15,850 bases of DNA. Source: Candidatus Heimdallarchaeota archaeon (lineage in GTDB: Archaea > Asgardarchaeota > Heimdallarchaeia > Heimdallarchaeales > Heimdallarchaeaceae). The translations under genes were made by a program, and so were the position numbers. The DNA lies in assembly GCA_016839985.1 (NCBI GenBank), contig JAEOTG010000192.1, positions 1 to 15,850 on the forward strand, read 5' to 3'. Positions 6,167 through 14,006 of the stretch are shown here, piece after piece. Position 1 is the stretch's first letter. Every line of letters starts with the position of its first letter. The notes under the pieces are model-generated. The model did no database searches. It had not been told where the DNA came from and was given only the letters and a program-made list of their open reading frames with translations.

Positions 6167-7129
6167 ATGGACTCTAAGAAAGACAAATATCCTAAAGTCA
6201 TTCCTATTGATGTCAATGGTAATATTTCTATCGCAAAATTAGTAGAAGAATTTAAGTCATCTGGAGTTTTTGGTCCAGGAAGAATAGCAAAAGCTGTTGA
6301 TATTTATTCCAAAATGATCGAAGAAGAATCAACCATATTTCTAGGATTAGCAGGAGCTTTAGTTCCTGGAGGGATGAGAAATATAATCACAGATATGATA
6401 AACAAAAACATGGTTCATGTAATAGTAACTACAGGAGCAAACGTTACTCATGATATAATTGAGGCAGTAGGAGGGAAACATGTTCGTCAAGTAAAATACT
6501 CTTCTGATCAAGAATTAAGAGAAAAAGCGATTGATAGAATTTATGATGCATTTGTTGCAGATGAATCGTTCATGAAATTGGAAGATCATATCCAACCAAT
6601 TTATAGTAAAATTTTTGAGGATAATAAAGAAGAAAATAACGTTTTAGCAATTTCTACTATAGATTTAATGAGAGAAATAGGAAGTCAACTTGAGGATTCT
6701 AGTTCTTTTGTAAAAGCAGCTTTTGATAAGAAAGTTCCAATTTTTGTACCAGCATTTGGGGATAGTATTTTAGGATTACAGCTCTGGCTGTTTTCTCAAT
6801 TTAACAGAGTTTTAATAGACGATATGGGGGATTTGGGAGAAATACAGAAAATAGCAAATGATTCATCAAAAGCAGGAGCTTTCTTCCTAGGTGGAGGTGT
6901 TCCAAAAAATTATATTTTTCAATCACTTCTTATGTCATCAAAAACATTCTCTTCTGCTATACAAATCACTATGGATCGAGTTGAAACAGGAGGTCTTAGT
7001 GGAGCATCTCTTTCAGAAGCTATTTCTTGGGGAAAAGTTGATTCAGAAAGCAAGATGGTTACAGTAGTTTCAGATATTACTATAGCACTTCCTCTAATCT
7101 ATGCAGGTACTTTGGCTAAACGTAGTTAA
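6167..7129 (+). CDS. Deoxyhypusine synthase family protein, probably DHS-like/homospermidine-synthase-like subtype
   Basis: A 320-residue NAD-dependent amine transferase of the deoxyhypusine synthase (DHS) fold. Seen: GLAGALVPGGM and TTGANVTHD in the NAD region, PAFGDS, LGGGVPKN, and EAISWGKV containing the catalytic lysine K290 (K329 in human DHS), with E284 and W288 also kept. Canonical DHS moves the aminobutyl group of spermidine to a lysine of eIF5A/aIF5A. Here, by my alignment from memory, the residues matching human D243, H288, N292 and D316 are L204, N248, Q252 and L277. The stretches GGGVPKN and TGGLSGA look like the DHS-like group found in bacteria and some archaea, members of which make homospermidine or other polyamines. 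The enzyme is therefore likely active, but its amine acceptor is uncertain. It follows the zinc-ribbon gene by 13 bases. Annotation as plain deoxyhypusine synthase is the main alternative. Confidence 0.88.
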   Translation: MDSKKDKYPKVIPIDVNGNISIAKLVEEFKSSGVFGPGRIAKAVDIYSKMIEEESTIFLGLAGALVPGGMRNIITDMINKNMVHVIVTTGANVTHDIIEAVGGKHVRQVKYSSDQELREKAIDRIYDAFVADESFMKLEDHIQPIYSKIFEDNKEENNVLAISTIDLMREIGSQLEDSSSFVKAAFDKKVPIFVPAFGDSILGLQLWLFSQFNRVLIDDMGDLGEIQKIANDSSKAGAFFLGGGVPKNYIFQSLLMSSKTFSSAIQITMDRVETGGLSGASLSEAISWGKVDSESKMVTVVSDITIALPLIYAGTLAKRS

Positions 7130-7182
7130 TCGACTAGTACTAGGGTAAAGTTATTATTTGAACTCGTCTTTTTTATCTATAG

Positions 7183-7989
7183 ATGAATGAGAAATGCACT
7201 ACAACATTCATTTCTACTGAATGTTTAGCCAAGTACATTGACAACACCAATTACAAAATAATTGACCTACGAGAGATTGAGAAATATCAGAAAAGTCATA
7301 TCAAAGGTGCAGTTCACATTGACAGTAGTGTTTTCTTCTTTCACAATGAGGAGGGTATTAATGAGCTTCCTGATAAGAAATTTCTTGAGAAAAAACTTAG
7401 GGAAATAGGGATAAACAGTGATGACAATCTAATTCTAGTTGATGATGTATTTAATCTAAACTGTTCTCTTGCTGCTTGGACTCTAAATTATTATGGTTTC
7501 ACAAACATCAAACTTCTAGATGGTGCTCTTGCAAGATGGGAGAAGGAAGAGCGTCCATTAACAGAAGAAGTTATAGAATATTCTCTTGGAAAAATAGAGT
7601 TAACAAAAGAGAATGAAGAGATTCTTATTGCAAAGGATGAAATTTTGGTGAATATCAATTCAAAAGAAGTTCTGTTTGTTGATAATAGAACCGAATACGC
7701 CATATCTCATGACCAACAAGGAGGTAATATTCCTGGAGCAGTTCACTATTGGTATTTAGATATATTCAAAGAATGCCCTGATTACTTTGTTCTTAAAAAT
7801 TTAGAAGAAATTGAGAAAGAATTAACAGAAAAAGGGATTTCAAAGGATAAGACAATTGTAGTTTATTGTGAATCAGCTCCACAATCAGCTCTTGTTTATT
7901 TAGTGTTAAAAGAATTAAACTACCCTAAAGTTCGACTGTATCTTGCAGGTTTTAATGAATGGAGAATTATATGTTCATTCTTTGAGTGA
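7183..7989 (+). CDS. Two-domain rhodanese-like sulfurtransferase
   Basis: A 268-residue protein made of two rhodanese domains. The N-domain (about 8-125) has the entry motif IDLRE...HIKGAVHID and the closing LLDGALARW, and lacks a normal active-site loop. The C-domain (about 155-265) has FVDNRTEY, GNIPGAVH and the catalytic cysteine C229 in VVYCESAPQS. The order inactive-active is standard for thiosulfate or mercaptopyruvate sulfurtransferases. The loop after the cysteine (ESAPQS) has no Arg or Lys, unlike CRKGVT (thiosulfate) or CGSGVT (mercaptopyruvate), so the sulfur donor is unclear. It is predicted cytosolic. It starts at ATG with no Shine-Dalgarno and may be leaderless, since a weak AT-rich box lies about 29 bases upstream. 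It is convergent with the DNA methyltransferase, with five bases between the stop codons. Confidence 0.86.
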   Translation: MNEKCTTTFISTECLAKYIDNTNYKIIDLREIEKYQKSHIKGAVHIDSSVFFFHNEEGINELPDKKFLEKKLREIGINSDDNLILVDDVFNLNCSLAAWTLNYYGFTNIKLLDGALARWEKEERPLTEEVIEYSLGKIELTKENEEILIAKDEILVNINSKEVLFVDNRTEYAISHDQQGGNIPGAVHYWYLDIFKECPDYFVLKNLEEIEKELTEKGISKDKTIVVYCESAPQSALVYLVLKELNYPKVRLYLAGFNEWRIICSFFE

Positions 7990-7994
7990 ATCTG

Positions 7995-9821
7995 TCAAAG
8001 TATATTTTTAAAATATTTACTTAGAAAATCGAAATCCATCTCATACATCTCTGAGATTGTTTTATTTAAATCTAACAATTTCATTTCAATAACATTATTT
8101 ATGTTATTTTGTTTTTCAGAAAGCAAATTTACTATTTCTTTAACATAAGGTGTCAAAGCTTTTCTTTTTCCTTTCTTAGGAACTGGAATCTTCTTCAAAG
8201 GATCACTAAAGAATTCCATCAGTTTCCCCTTCATTTTACCTGCTTCTCTGAACCAGAAGATCATTATTTGAGAATTTAATATCCCTAAAAGGGGGTAGAT
8301 ATCTTTTTTATCATTTGGAATAATCCCATATACATCAGTAGCTCCAAAATAACCCTTTTCGTCTAAACCAAATCTAGGAAGAGTTCCCCTATATGGTGTC
8401 ATTATCTTTGTTTTAGCAGTCTCAAATTGCTTAAGATTCCTATATACACTATAATCAAACCATCTAATTTTACCTGAATTTATCAACTTGATTCTATCTG
8501 GCCCTGTTTCAAGTTCTTTCTTTTTACTTAAGAGATATTTTTGTGTTTTAGGATAATCTTCCAGATTTTCAATTCTTGAAGGCAGAATTGCATATTTTTC
8601 TGTTTGAGTTTGAATTACCCAACTTTTGATATCTTTATTTGTTACAAAAGGGACAACTACTTCTTCTTCTATCTGGTTTTTATCGATATCCTGCTGAGAA
8701 AGAACAAAGGTTGATTTCAATCCTGGAGAAACTCCCTGAATTATTGAAGCTATATCTCCTAATTGAACCAAGTTCTCATTCTTGTTTATTTTTTTGATTT
8801 TTTGTAAATGTGGTGATAATAACCATTTTTCTTTTCCTAATTGTTCTTGATGAATATGGAAAGAGTATTTCTTCAGAGACTTTTCTTGGATTGTTTTAGT
8901 GAAGAAATTCCTTGGAACATTTTTTATAACTAAAATTCTTTCTTTATTTTCTACCTTTTTACTTGTTAGAATACATGTTGATACATTCAACCATTTTCCT
9001 TCATCTCTGAAAATATTCAGTTCTCCCAAATCAAGAATTTCTAGAATTTGATATTGTAATAAGAATTCTCTTAATAGATCTGAATACTTGTTATGTAGCC
9101 AATAATTAGGTATTATGAAAGATAAATACCCACATTCCTTAATCAAATTTAAAGATCTTATTATAAAAAAATAATATATATCTGAAGATGCTCTGAAATA
9201 AATATTCCAAGCCTTAGAAGATTTAAGATAATTAAAAAGCAATTGAGCTTTTTCATTCTTTAGTCCCATTTTTTTTAGGTTATAATATGGTGGATTCCCA
9301 AAAACTACATCAAATTTTTTTCTCCCTTGGAAATTTCTCTCCCATGAGAATGGAAGAAGTTTTTTAGCATCATTCTTTCCTAAAATTTGTTGTACATCAT
9401 GATCTACTATACTGTTACCAATTCTTAGATTTGACAGATTTTCTATTGTTAAGAATGGATATTCATGAATTATTCTGTTTATGCATATATCAAGCGAATT
9501 TTGGTTTATATCTACTCCATAAGCATTAGAACTAACAAAAGATATGAAAAATGATTCCTTTTCTTGGGGATCAATCTCTTCAAAAGATCTTAACTCTTTC
9601 CAAAACCATTTAAATAAACCAAGAAGGAAGTTTCCTGTCCCAACAGAAGGATCACAAAAAGAAAGTTTTAGAATAGATTCCTTAAAATTCTCGAATGAAT
9701 CTTTTAGAATTCTCCCATCCTTTACTAGCTGTTTTGTAACTTTGGTTACAATATAATCTACTACAGATGTTGGTGTATAAAATTCTCCAGTCGCTTTTTT
9801 CAAGAAATTTTTCCTATTCAT
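7995..9821 (-). CDS. Orphan N6-adenine DNA methyltransferase, TaqI/Eco57I type
   Basis: A 608-residue adenine-specific DNA methyltransferase. The gamma-class motifs occur in order: motif X GEFYTP (12-17), SAM-binding motif I DPSVGTGNF (57-65), GVD (102-104), GNS (135-137) and catalytic motif IV N176-P-P-Y179. The C-terminal half (about 345-570) resembles the TaqI-type specificity domain: VPFVTNKDIK, MTPYRGTLPRF, GATDVYGI, LLGILNS and the KG...EFFSDPLKKIPVPK ending. It would bind a specific DNA site and methylate adenine. The N-terminus begins directly at motif X, with no PD-(D/E)xK nuclease domain of the type IIG kind, and no endonuclease gene lies beside it, so it looks like a solitary methyltransferase. 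The start is ATG without a Shine-Dalgarno; a TATA box 29 bases upstream suggests a leaderless transcript. Confidence 0.9.
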   Translation of the reverse strand: MNRKNFLKKATGEFYTPTSVVDYIVTKVTKQLVKDGRILKDSFENFKESILKLSFCDPSVGTGNFLLGLFKWFWKELRSFEEIDPQEKESFFISFVSSNAYGVDINQNSLDICINRIIHEYPFLTIENLSNLRIGNSIVDHDVQQILGKNDAKKLLPFSWERNFQGRKKFDVVFGNPPYYNLKKMGLKNEKAQLLFNYLKSSKAWNIYFRASSDIYYFFIIRSLNLIKECGYLSFIIPNYWLHNKYSDLLREFLLQYQILEILDLGELNIFRDEGKWLNVSTCILTSKKVENKERILVIKNVPRNFFTKTIQEKSLKKYSFHIHQEQLGKEKWLLSPHLQKIKKINKNENLVQLGDIASIIQGVSPGLKSTFVLSQQDIDKNQIEEEVVVPFVTNKDIKSWVIQTQTEKYAILPSRIENLEDYPKTQKYLLSKKKELETGPDRIKLINSGKIRWFDYSVYRNLKQFETAKTKIMTPYRGTLPRFGLDEKGYFGATDVYGIIPNDKKDIYPLLGILNSQIMIFWFREAGKMKGKLMEFFSDPLKKIPVPKKGKRKALTPYVKEIVNLLSEKQNNINNVIEMKLLDLNKTISEMYEMDFDFLSKYFKNIL

Positions 9822-9845
9822 TTAACAATACTTCAATTCCGAGAG

Positions 9846-9853
9846 AATATAAA
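9846..9853 (-). promoter_or_regulatory. TATA box for the methyltransferase gene (probably leaderless)
   Basis: TTTATATT on the minus strand is centred 29 bases upstream of the ATG at 9821, the distance expected if transcription begins at or very near the start codon. Confidence 0.45.
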
Positions 9854-9874
9854 ACAATTTTGTAGAAGTAAAAT

Positions 9875-9959
9875 GGGCTCCCACCCCTTATCCGGGGTTA
9901 TGAAGCTATTTACCACGTGTGGAAAGCCTTGTCTAGCTAGAAATCATAGTAAGTGATTT
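9875..9959. other. Hairpin-rich, locally GC-rich intergenic element (possible structured RNA)
   Basis: Within the 255-base gap between the divergent methyltransferase and glycosyltransferase genes lies a dense set of pairings. They are: ACCCC/GGGGT around TTATCC (9883-9898); CCAC/GTGG (9913-9922); an outer GGGCT/AGCCT pair (9875-9879 with 9925-9929, one G-T) that would enclose both; the perfect 10-base palindrome TCTAGCTAGA (9932-9941); and AAATCA/TGATTT around a 7-base loop (9941-9959). The first half is much richer in G+C than the surrounding sequence, as small structured RNAs are in AT-rich archaeal genomes. It does not fold as a tRNA, and I see no C/D boxes or T-loop. It could also be a set of protein-binding sites. 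Strand is unresolved. Confidence 0.35.
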
Positions 9960-9973
9960 TAAAAGGTATGAAG

Positions 9974-9993
9974 AAAATTGCATAAAAATTGCA
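9974..9993. repeat. Tandem pair of AAAATTGCA with 11-base period
   Basis: Two exact copies of AAAATTGCA, at 9974-9982 and 9985-9993, are spaced by about one helical turn. They sit about 30 bases upstream of the TATA box of the glycosyltransferase gene, so a regulator-binding site is possible; chance in AT-rich DNA is the alternative. Confidence 0.3.
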
Positions 9994-10020
9994 GTTTTGT
10001 CATTTAATTTCTGTTAGGTT

Positions 10021-10028
10021 TTTATATT
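10021..10028 (+). promoter_or_regulatory. TATA box for the glycosyltransferase gene
   Basis: TTTATATT within a longer T/A run lies about 50 bases before the GTG start codon, giving an expected leader of roughly 27 bases. Confidence 0.4.
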
Positions 10029-10076
10029 TCTGTAAAAATAAGCAAAATTTATCTAATTGCTAAATGTTTTCTACTT

Positions 10077-11516
10077 GTGTTTATTACTAAGATATTTCAT
10101 CGTATTCGTGAGAAATTAACACAAAATAGCTATGATTATCTCATACAGCTAACTATTTGTTTTTCACTTTTTGTTTTATCTTTAGTAATCAGAACTGTTA
10201 TTCGTACTTGGTTCTTATCAAATTTTAACGTTACACCTTATATCTCAGTAGAAGGTTGGTATTGGGAAACCTATCAAGATGCGGATACATATTACCAGCA
10301 TTACATTTACTCATTCAAGTATGAATCATGGAATCCTTATAGATTAGATAGAGAATTGCCATTGTCTGGATATGTATATGGTCCGATTTTTGTTTATTGC
10401 TTAGTTTTTCTTTCATACTTCACTGACATATTTTATCCTGGAATTCCAAGACTAGATAGAGCATGGAAAGCAGTCGTTTTTGCTCCAACATTCTTTGATT
10501 CTCTTACTACTGTTCTTATTTATTTAATTGTTCTAAAATCATTAAAAGAAGGGAGAAGAAGCAAATTAAATGTTATTTACTCACTTCTAGCAGCATTATC
10601 GTATATATTCATGCCTTTAGTTTTATTTTATAATAATATTATGTTTCTAAATACGTACATGGTTACTTTTTTTTCTTTTCTTTCTTTCTATTTTCTACAT
10701 AAAGGAAAACACAGATTATCTGGTGGTATACTAGCTTTAGCAATTCTTACTAAACTAGTAGCATTTTTCCTTATGCCTATCTGGTTTTTATATCTTCTAA
10801 GAAACAATATGAGAAAAGGTCTGGAATTTCTGTTATCGACTGCTATAACACTGATATTTTTTTCTTTACCCTGGTTAGTAATGAATCCTTTTAATTACAT
10901 ATACCAACAATTTTGGCCTGGTCAAACATTAAACACTGTTTTTTCCATAGAATATAGATGGATTATGTGGGCAACTACCCCCACGCATGCGTTTTTGTAT
11001 TGGGGTTGGGAAAATTTAGCAACGTTTTACTATCAACTTAATTCTTTATATTTACCTCTGTTTCTTTTTATTCTTGTAAGTTGTATAATAGTGATGCTTA
11101 AAGCTACACACATGGATTTGAAACGAAGCTCGTTTTTTTCTTTTAATGCAATGTTTACAATTGGTTTCCACATCTTTTTATCAAGAGGTAACTACAAATA
11201 TTATGATACTTTTTTCATACCTTTTGTTATAATAGCAATCACAGAGTGGGTTCAGAATTTCAAAAGAAAGGAAATTGGCATTACTCTTTTTATTATATTT
11301 ATGGGATGGATAGTGTTTCTAAATATATGGATAATAATCAAAATAAAATGGTTGCACATCTTTTTTACATTCCTTATTTTTGTTACTGTTATAATTACTT
11401 ACAATTTAGAAATGCATCTTGCTCTATTCCAGAAAAACAATTATACTAGTTTATGGTTATACATAAAAGAACAAGGTAGAAAAATAAAAAAAACAAAAAT
11501 TAAAGAAAATAACTAA
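10077..11516 (+). CDS. GT-C-type polytopic membrane glycosyltransferase
   Basis: A 479-residue integral membrane protein with roughly 11-12 hydrophobic segments. After the first membrane segment comes an outside loop with D68-A-D70 in ETYQDADTYYQHY, the place where GT-C enzymes carry their catalytic or metal-binding acid. Further typical stretches are YVYGPIFVY and GGILALAILTKLVAFFLMPIW. GT-C enzymes transfer sugars from dolichol/polyprenyl-linked donors outside the membrane; the closest-looking groups are the PMT/mannosyltransferase-like and GT87-like families, but the exact family and sugar are not clear. No other glycosylation gene is nearby. The start is GTG; an ATG at 10064 is out of frame. 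The C-terminus is Lys-rich and cytosolic. The TAA stop overlaps the porB stop by three bases, in a four-base gene overlap (11513-11516). Confidence 0.75.
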   Translation: MFITKIFHRIREKLTQNSYDYLIQLTICFSLFVLSLVIRTVIRTWFLSNFNVTPYISVEGWYWETYQDADTYYQHYIYSFKYESWNPYRLDRELPLSGYVYGPIFVYCLVFLSYFTDIFYPGIPRLDRAWKAVVFAPTFFDSLTTVLIYLIVLKSLKEGRRSKLNVIYSLLAALSYIFMPLVLFYNNIMFLNTYMVTFFSFLSFYFLHKGKHRLSGGILALAILTKLVAFFLMPIWFLYLLRNNMRKGLEFLLSTAITLIFFSLPWLVMNPFNYIYQQFWPGQTLNTVFSIEYRWIMWATTPTHAFLYWGWENLATFYYQLNSLYLPLFLFILVSCIIVMLKATHMDLKRSSFFSFNAMFTIGFHIFLSRGNYKYYDTFFIPFVIIAITEWVQNFKRKEIGITLFIIFMGWIVFLNIWIIIKIKWLHIFFTFLIFVTVIITYNLEMHLALFQKNNYTSLWLYIKEQGRKIKKTKIKENN

Positions 11517-12490
11517 AATTCTGTTTTCTTAAGGAGTCTTTCCCATCTTTCATCAACAGCTTCTTGTATTTCAACAAGTTTCTTTTTCCACTCAGGCTTG
11601 AATAGATGTCTGAATCTTCCTTGTACTTTCAGAAAATCTTCTACAGGCAATTTTCTTTCTGGATTTTTTGCTAAACGTAAGGTAACTCCTGATAAAATCC
11701 ATTCATCCTTATAAGTAGAATAAAGAGGAAAGAAGCATGTTTTGACTGCAAGTTTAGCTACTTCAATTGATTGATCGGGAGAATATCTTTGTCCCAAGTT
11801 ACATGGAGAATCAACTAACATGAAAGCAGGTCCATCATGTTTCAAACCTGCTTGGACTTTAGCCATTAAATCTCTCGGATATGCAGGACTTGCAGTAAAT
11901 GTAGGAATGTCATGTGAAGCTATAATCTCTGCTAGTGGTTTTTGCCATCTAATTTTTCCTGGAATAACAGAACCAGGAGGACTAGTTGTTGTTGCTGCAC
12001 CTTGAGGTGTACCTCCCGATCGTTGTATGCCTGTATTCATGTAGGCACCATTATTATAACATACATAAAGAAAATCGTGTCCTCTTTCAATTGCTCCAGA
12101 GAGGCTCTGGAGACCTATATCATACGAAGATCCATCTCCTCCGAAAACAATCATATTGACTTCTCGTTCTTTCATGAAACCTTTCCTTTGCATAGCTTTC
12201 ATAGCTTCAATTGCACCTGATGCTGTTGCTGGTGCATTTTCAAATGCATTATGTAACCATGGTGCATCCCAAGCAGTATACGGATAAATTGTTGTTGCTA
12301 CTTCAAGACAACCTGTTGCATTTACTAGCATGAAAGGATCACCAAGTGCTTTTGCTGCTAAAGTAACTTGTCTTGCCATTATACCTGCTCCACATCCAGC
12401 ACATAGTCTATGTCCAGAAGTTAACACTTCACCTAGTTTTGACCATTCTTGAAGTTCTTTTACTGATACTTTTGGTAATTGTATTGCCAT
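11513..12490 (-). CDS. porB: Pyruvate/2-oxoacid:ferredoxin oxidoreductase, beta subunit
   Basis: 325 residues, the usual size for a separate beta subunit. This subunit binds thiamine pyrophosphate and one [4Fe-4S] cluster. The TPP motif runs from G118-D-G120 to N146-N147. The cluster ligands are C30 and C33 (CAGC), C61 (TGC) and C230 (PCNLG), matching the four proximal-cluster cysteines of pyruvate:ferredoxin oxidoreductase. It lies last in the porG-porD-porA-porB order. Its Shine-Dalgarno AGGTGA (12495-12500) sits four bases before the ATG and overlaps the porA stop region, suggesting translational coupling. Substrate could be pyruvate or another 2-oxoacid; pyruvate is the default for this four-gene order. 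It is convergent with and overlaps the glycosyltransferase gene at the stop codons. Confidence 0.93.
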   Translation of the reverse strand: MAIQLPKVSVKELQEWSKLGEVLTSGHRLCAGCGAGIMARQVTLAAKALGDPFMLVNATGCLEVATTIYPYTAWDAPWLHNAFENAPATASGAIEAMKAMQRKGFMKEREVNMIVFGGDGSSYDIGLQSLSGAIERGHDFLYVCYNNGAYMNTGIQRSGGTPQGAATTTSPPGSVIPGKIRWQKPLAEIIASHDIPTFTASPAYPRDLMAKVQAGLKHDGPAFMLVDSPCNLGQRYSPDQSIEVAKLAVKTCFFPLYSTYKDEWILSGVTLRLAKNPERKLPVEDFLKVQGRFRHLFKPEWKKKLVEIQEAVDERWERLLKKTEF

Positions 12491-12499
12491 TTTTTCACC

Positions 12500-13681
12500 T
12501 CATTCCCTGTATCCTATCCAGTCAGTCGTCATAGTCATACCAACATTGTAATAATCTTTTGTTTGTTCGTAGATTTTTTCAATTTCAGGTAGTGTTAATA
12601 CTCTTCCACCTAAACCATTTATGTAACCATGTAAGGTAGGAATATTTTCTTTTCCATACAAAGTAGATGCTATGTCAGTTTGCATTATTGTCCCTGGAGA
12701 ACCGAAAGTTGCAGATCGATCTAAAACACTAACTGCTTTAATTCCACTTAATGCTTCTTGAACATCTAAAGCTGGGAAGGGTCTATATAATCTGATTTTC
12801 AATGCACCAACTTTTTCTCCTTTTTCTCTCAATCTATCGACAACTGCTTTTGCATTTCCAGCTGTAGCTCCATAGGAAACAAAAGCATATTCTGCATCAT
12901 CCAATTGATACTCTTCAATGATATCCATTTGTCGTCCTGACATTTCGCTGAACTCTGTCATTACATCCTTTGTGACAGTATAAGCTCTCTGCATTGCTTC
13001 TTCTTGTTGTCTTTTAATTTCCATATAGTAATCTTGTAAAACCAATGAACCGAAAGTCATAATTTCATCTGGTGAGAATTTATAATTAGTATTTCGAGTA
13101 GGAGGGAGAAAATCCTCTACTTGCTTTTTGCTTAGTGTTTCAACTCTTTCTAGCGCGTGTGTAACTATGAATCCTTCTATACCATACATTGCTGGTAACA
13201 TTACATCAGGATGTTCAGCTATTTTGAAAGATATAATAGTTTCATCATATGCTTCTTGTGCTGATTCACCAAAAAGTGAAACCCAAGATGCATCCCTGCA
13301 AATAAGCTGATCTGTACATTCTCCATGGATATTTATCGGAGCACTCAAAGCCCTATTTGCTACTGCTAAAATAATTGGGCAACGCATTCCTGATGCAACA
13401 TAAAGAATTTCATACATTAAAGCTAAACCAGCAGAAGCTGATGCTGTAAAAACTCTTGCTCCTGTTAGAGATGCACCAACGCAGGCTGACAATGCTGAAT
13501 GTTCTGATTCTACAGGAATAAAACTTGTATCTACTTCTCCATTATTTACAAAATCACTGTATCTCTCTACTATAATTGTCTGGGGTGTGATGGGGTAAGC
13601 TGCTACTACATCAGGATTCACTAATTTTGCTGCCCATGCAACAGCTTCATCTCCAGTCATTCCTTTTACTTCTCTACTCAT
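12500..13681 (-). CDS. porA: Pyruvate/2-oxoacid:ferredoxin oxidoreductase, alpha subunit
   Basis: 393 residues. The alpha subunit carries the pyrimidine-binding TPP domain and the transketolase C-like domain. YPITPQT (29-35) and ESEHSALSA with the TPP-activating glutamate (E60) are clear, followed by TGARVFTASASAGLALM, the INIHGE and EAYDETI stretches, and in the C-terminal half LRPFPA-like RLYRPFPA and SVLDRSATFGSPG. Together with beta it forms the active site that decarboxylates the 2-oxoacid and makes acyl-CoA. Its Shine-Dalgarno GAGGTGA (13686-13692) contains the TGA stop codon of porD, so the two genes are tightly coupled. The stop codon lies nine bases before porB. Confidence 0.93.
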   Translation of the reverse strand: MSREVKGMTGDEAVAWAAKLVNPDVVAAYPITPQTIIVERYSDFVNNGEVDTSFIPVESEHSALSACVGASLTGARVFTASASAGLALMYEILYVASGMRCPIILAVANRALSAPINIHGECTDQLICRDASWVSLFGESAQEAYDETIISFKIAEHPDVMLPAMYGIEGFIVTHALERVETLSKKQVEDFLPPTRNTNYKFSPDEIMTFGSLVLQDYYMEIKRQQEEAMQRAYTVTKDVMTEFSEMSGRQMDIIEEYQLDDAEYAFVSYGATAGNAKAVVDRLREKGEKVGALKIRLYRPFPALDVQEALSGIKAVSVLDRSATFGSPGTIMQTDIASTLYGKENIPTLHGYINGLGGRVLTLPEIEKIYEQTKDYYNVGMTMTTDWIGYRE

Positions 13682-13685
13682 TTTC

Positions 13686-14006
13686 TCACCTCGTTACCCT
13701 CAACATTTCTATTGCATCAGCAGGACAATTTTTTGCACAAATAGCACAACCTTTGCAAAATTCTAAATCACATTCAGCTTTCAATTCATCATCCATAATT
13801 ATAGCTGCGTCAGGGCAATAATAATAACAGTTCATACAGCTTATGCACTTTTCTTTGTCAATTACTGCTTTGAAAGCAGACCAATCTCCTGTTTTGTAAG
13901 CATATGCTGTATGATATGGAACGGTACCTCCTAATGGAAGTTTAGAAGTTCCCCATTTTTCTGTCACCCATCTTTTAAATTCATCAGGTGTTTCTTTTTT
14001 TTCCAT
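13686..14006 (-). CDS. porD: Pyruvate/2-oxoacid:ferredoxin oxidoreductase, delta subunit (2[4Fe-4S] ferredoxin)
   Basis: 106 residues. The C-terminal half is a bacterial-type ferredoxin with two CxxCxxCxxxCP motifs, CISCMNCYYYCP and CKGCAICAKNCP, each set binding one [4Fe-4S] cluster. The N-terminal ~50 residues (with WGTSKLPLGGTVPYH) are the extension typical of PorD. The subunit carries electrons from the active-site cluster to ferredoxin. The ATG follows the porG stop codon directly, with the strong Shine-Dalgarno AGGAGGT at 14014-14020, seven bases away, inside the end of porG. Confidence 0.94.
   Translation of the reverse strand: MEKKETPDEFKRWVTEKWGTSKLPLGGTVPYHTAYAYKTGDWSAFKAVIDKEKCISCMNCYYYCPDAAIIMDDELKAECDLEFCKGCAICAKNCPADAIEMLRVTR

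Noticed and set aside
9544..9756. A 70-codon plus-strand frame within the methyltransferase
   Set aside because: It is the complement of the SAM-binding region of the methyltransferase, which has conserved motifs in order.
9875..9945. tRNA gene in the GC-rich intergenic element
   Set aside because: Neither strand shows a T-arm consensus, a proper 7-base acceptor stem or an anticodon arm at the right spacing.
11820..12220. Plus-strand frames opposite porB
   Set aside because: They are shadows of the TPP-binding part of porB; repeated Cys runs come from antisense of Ala/Thr-rich codons.
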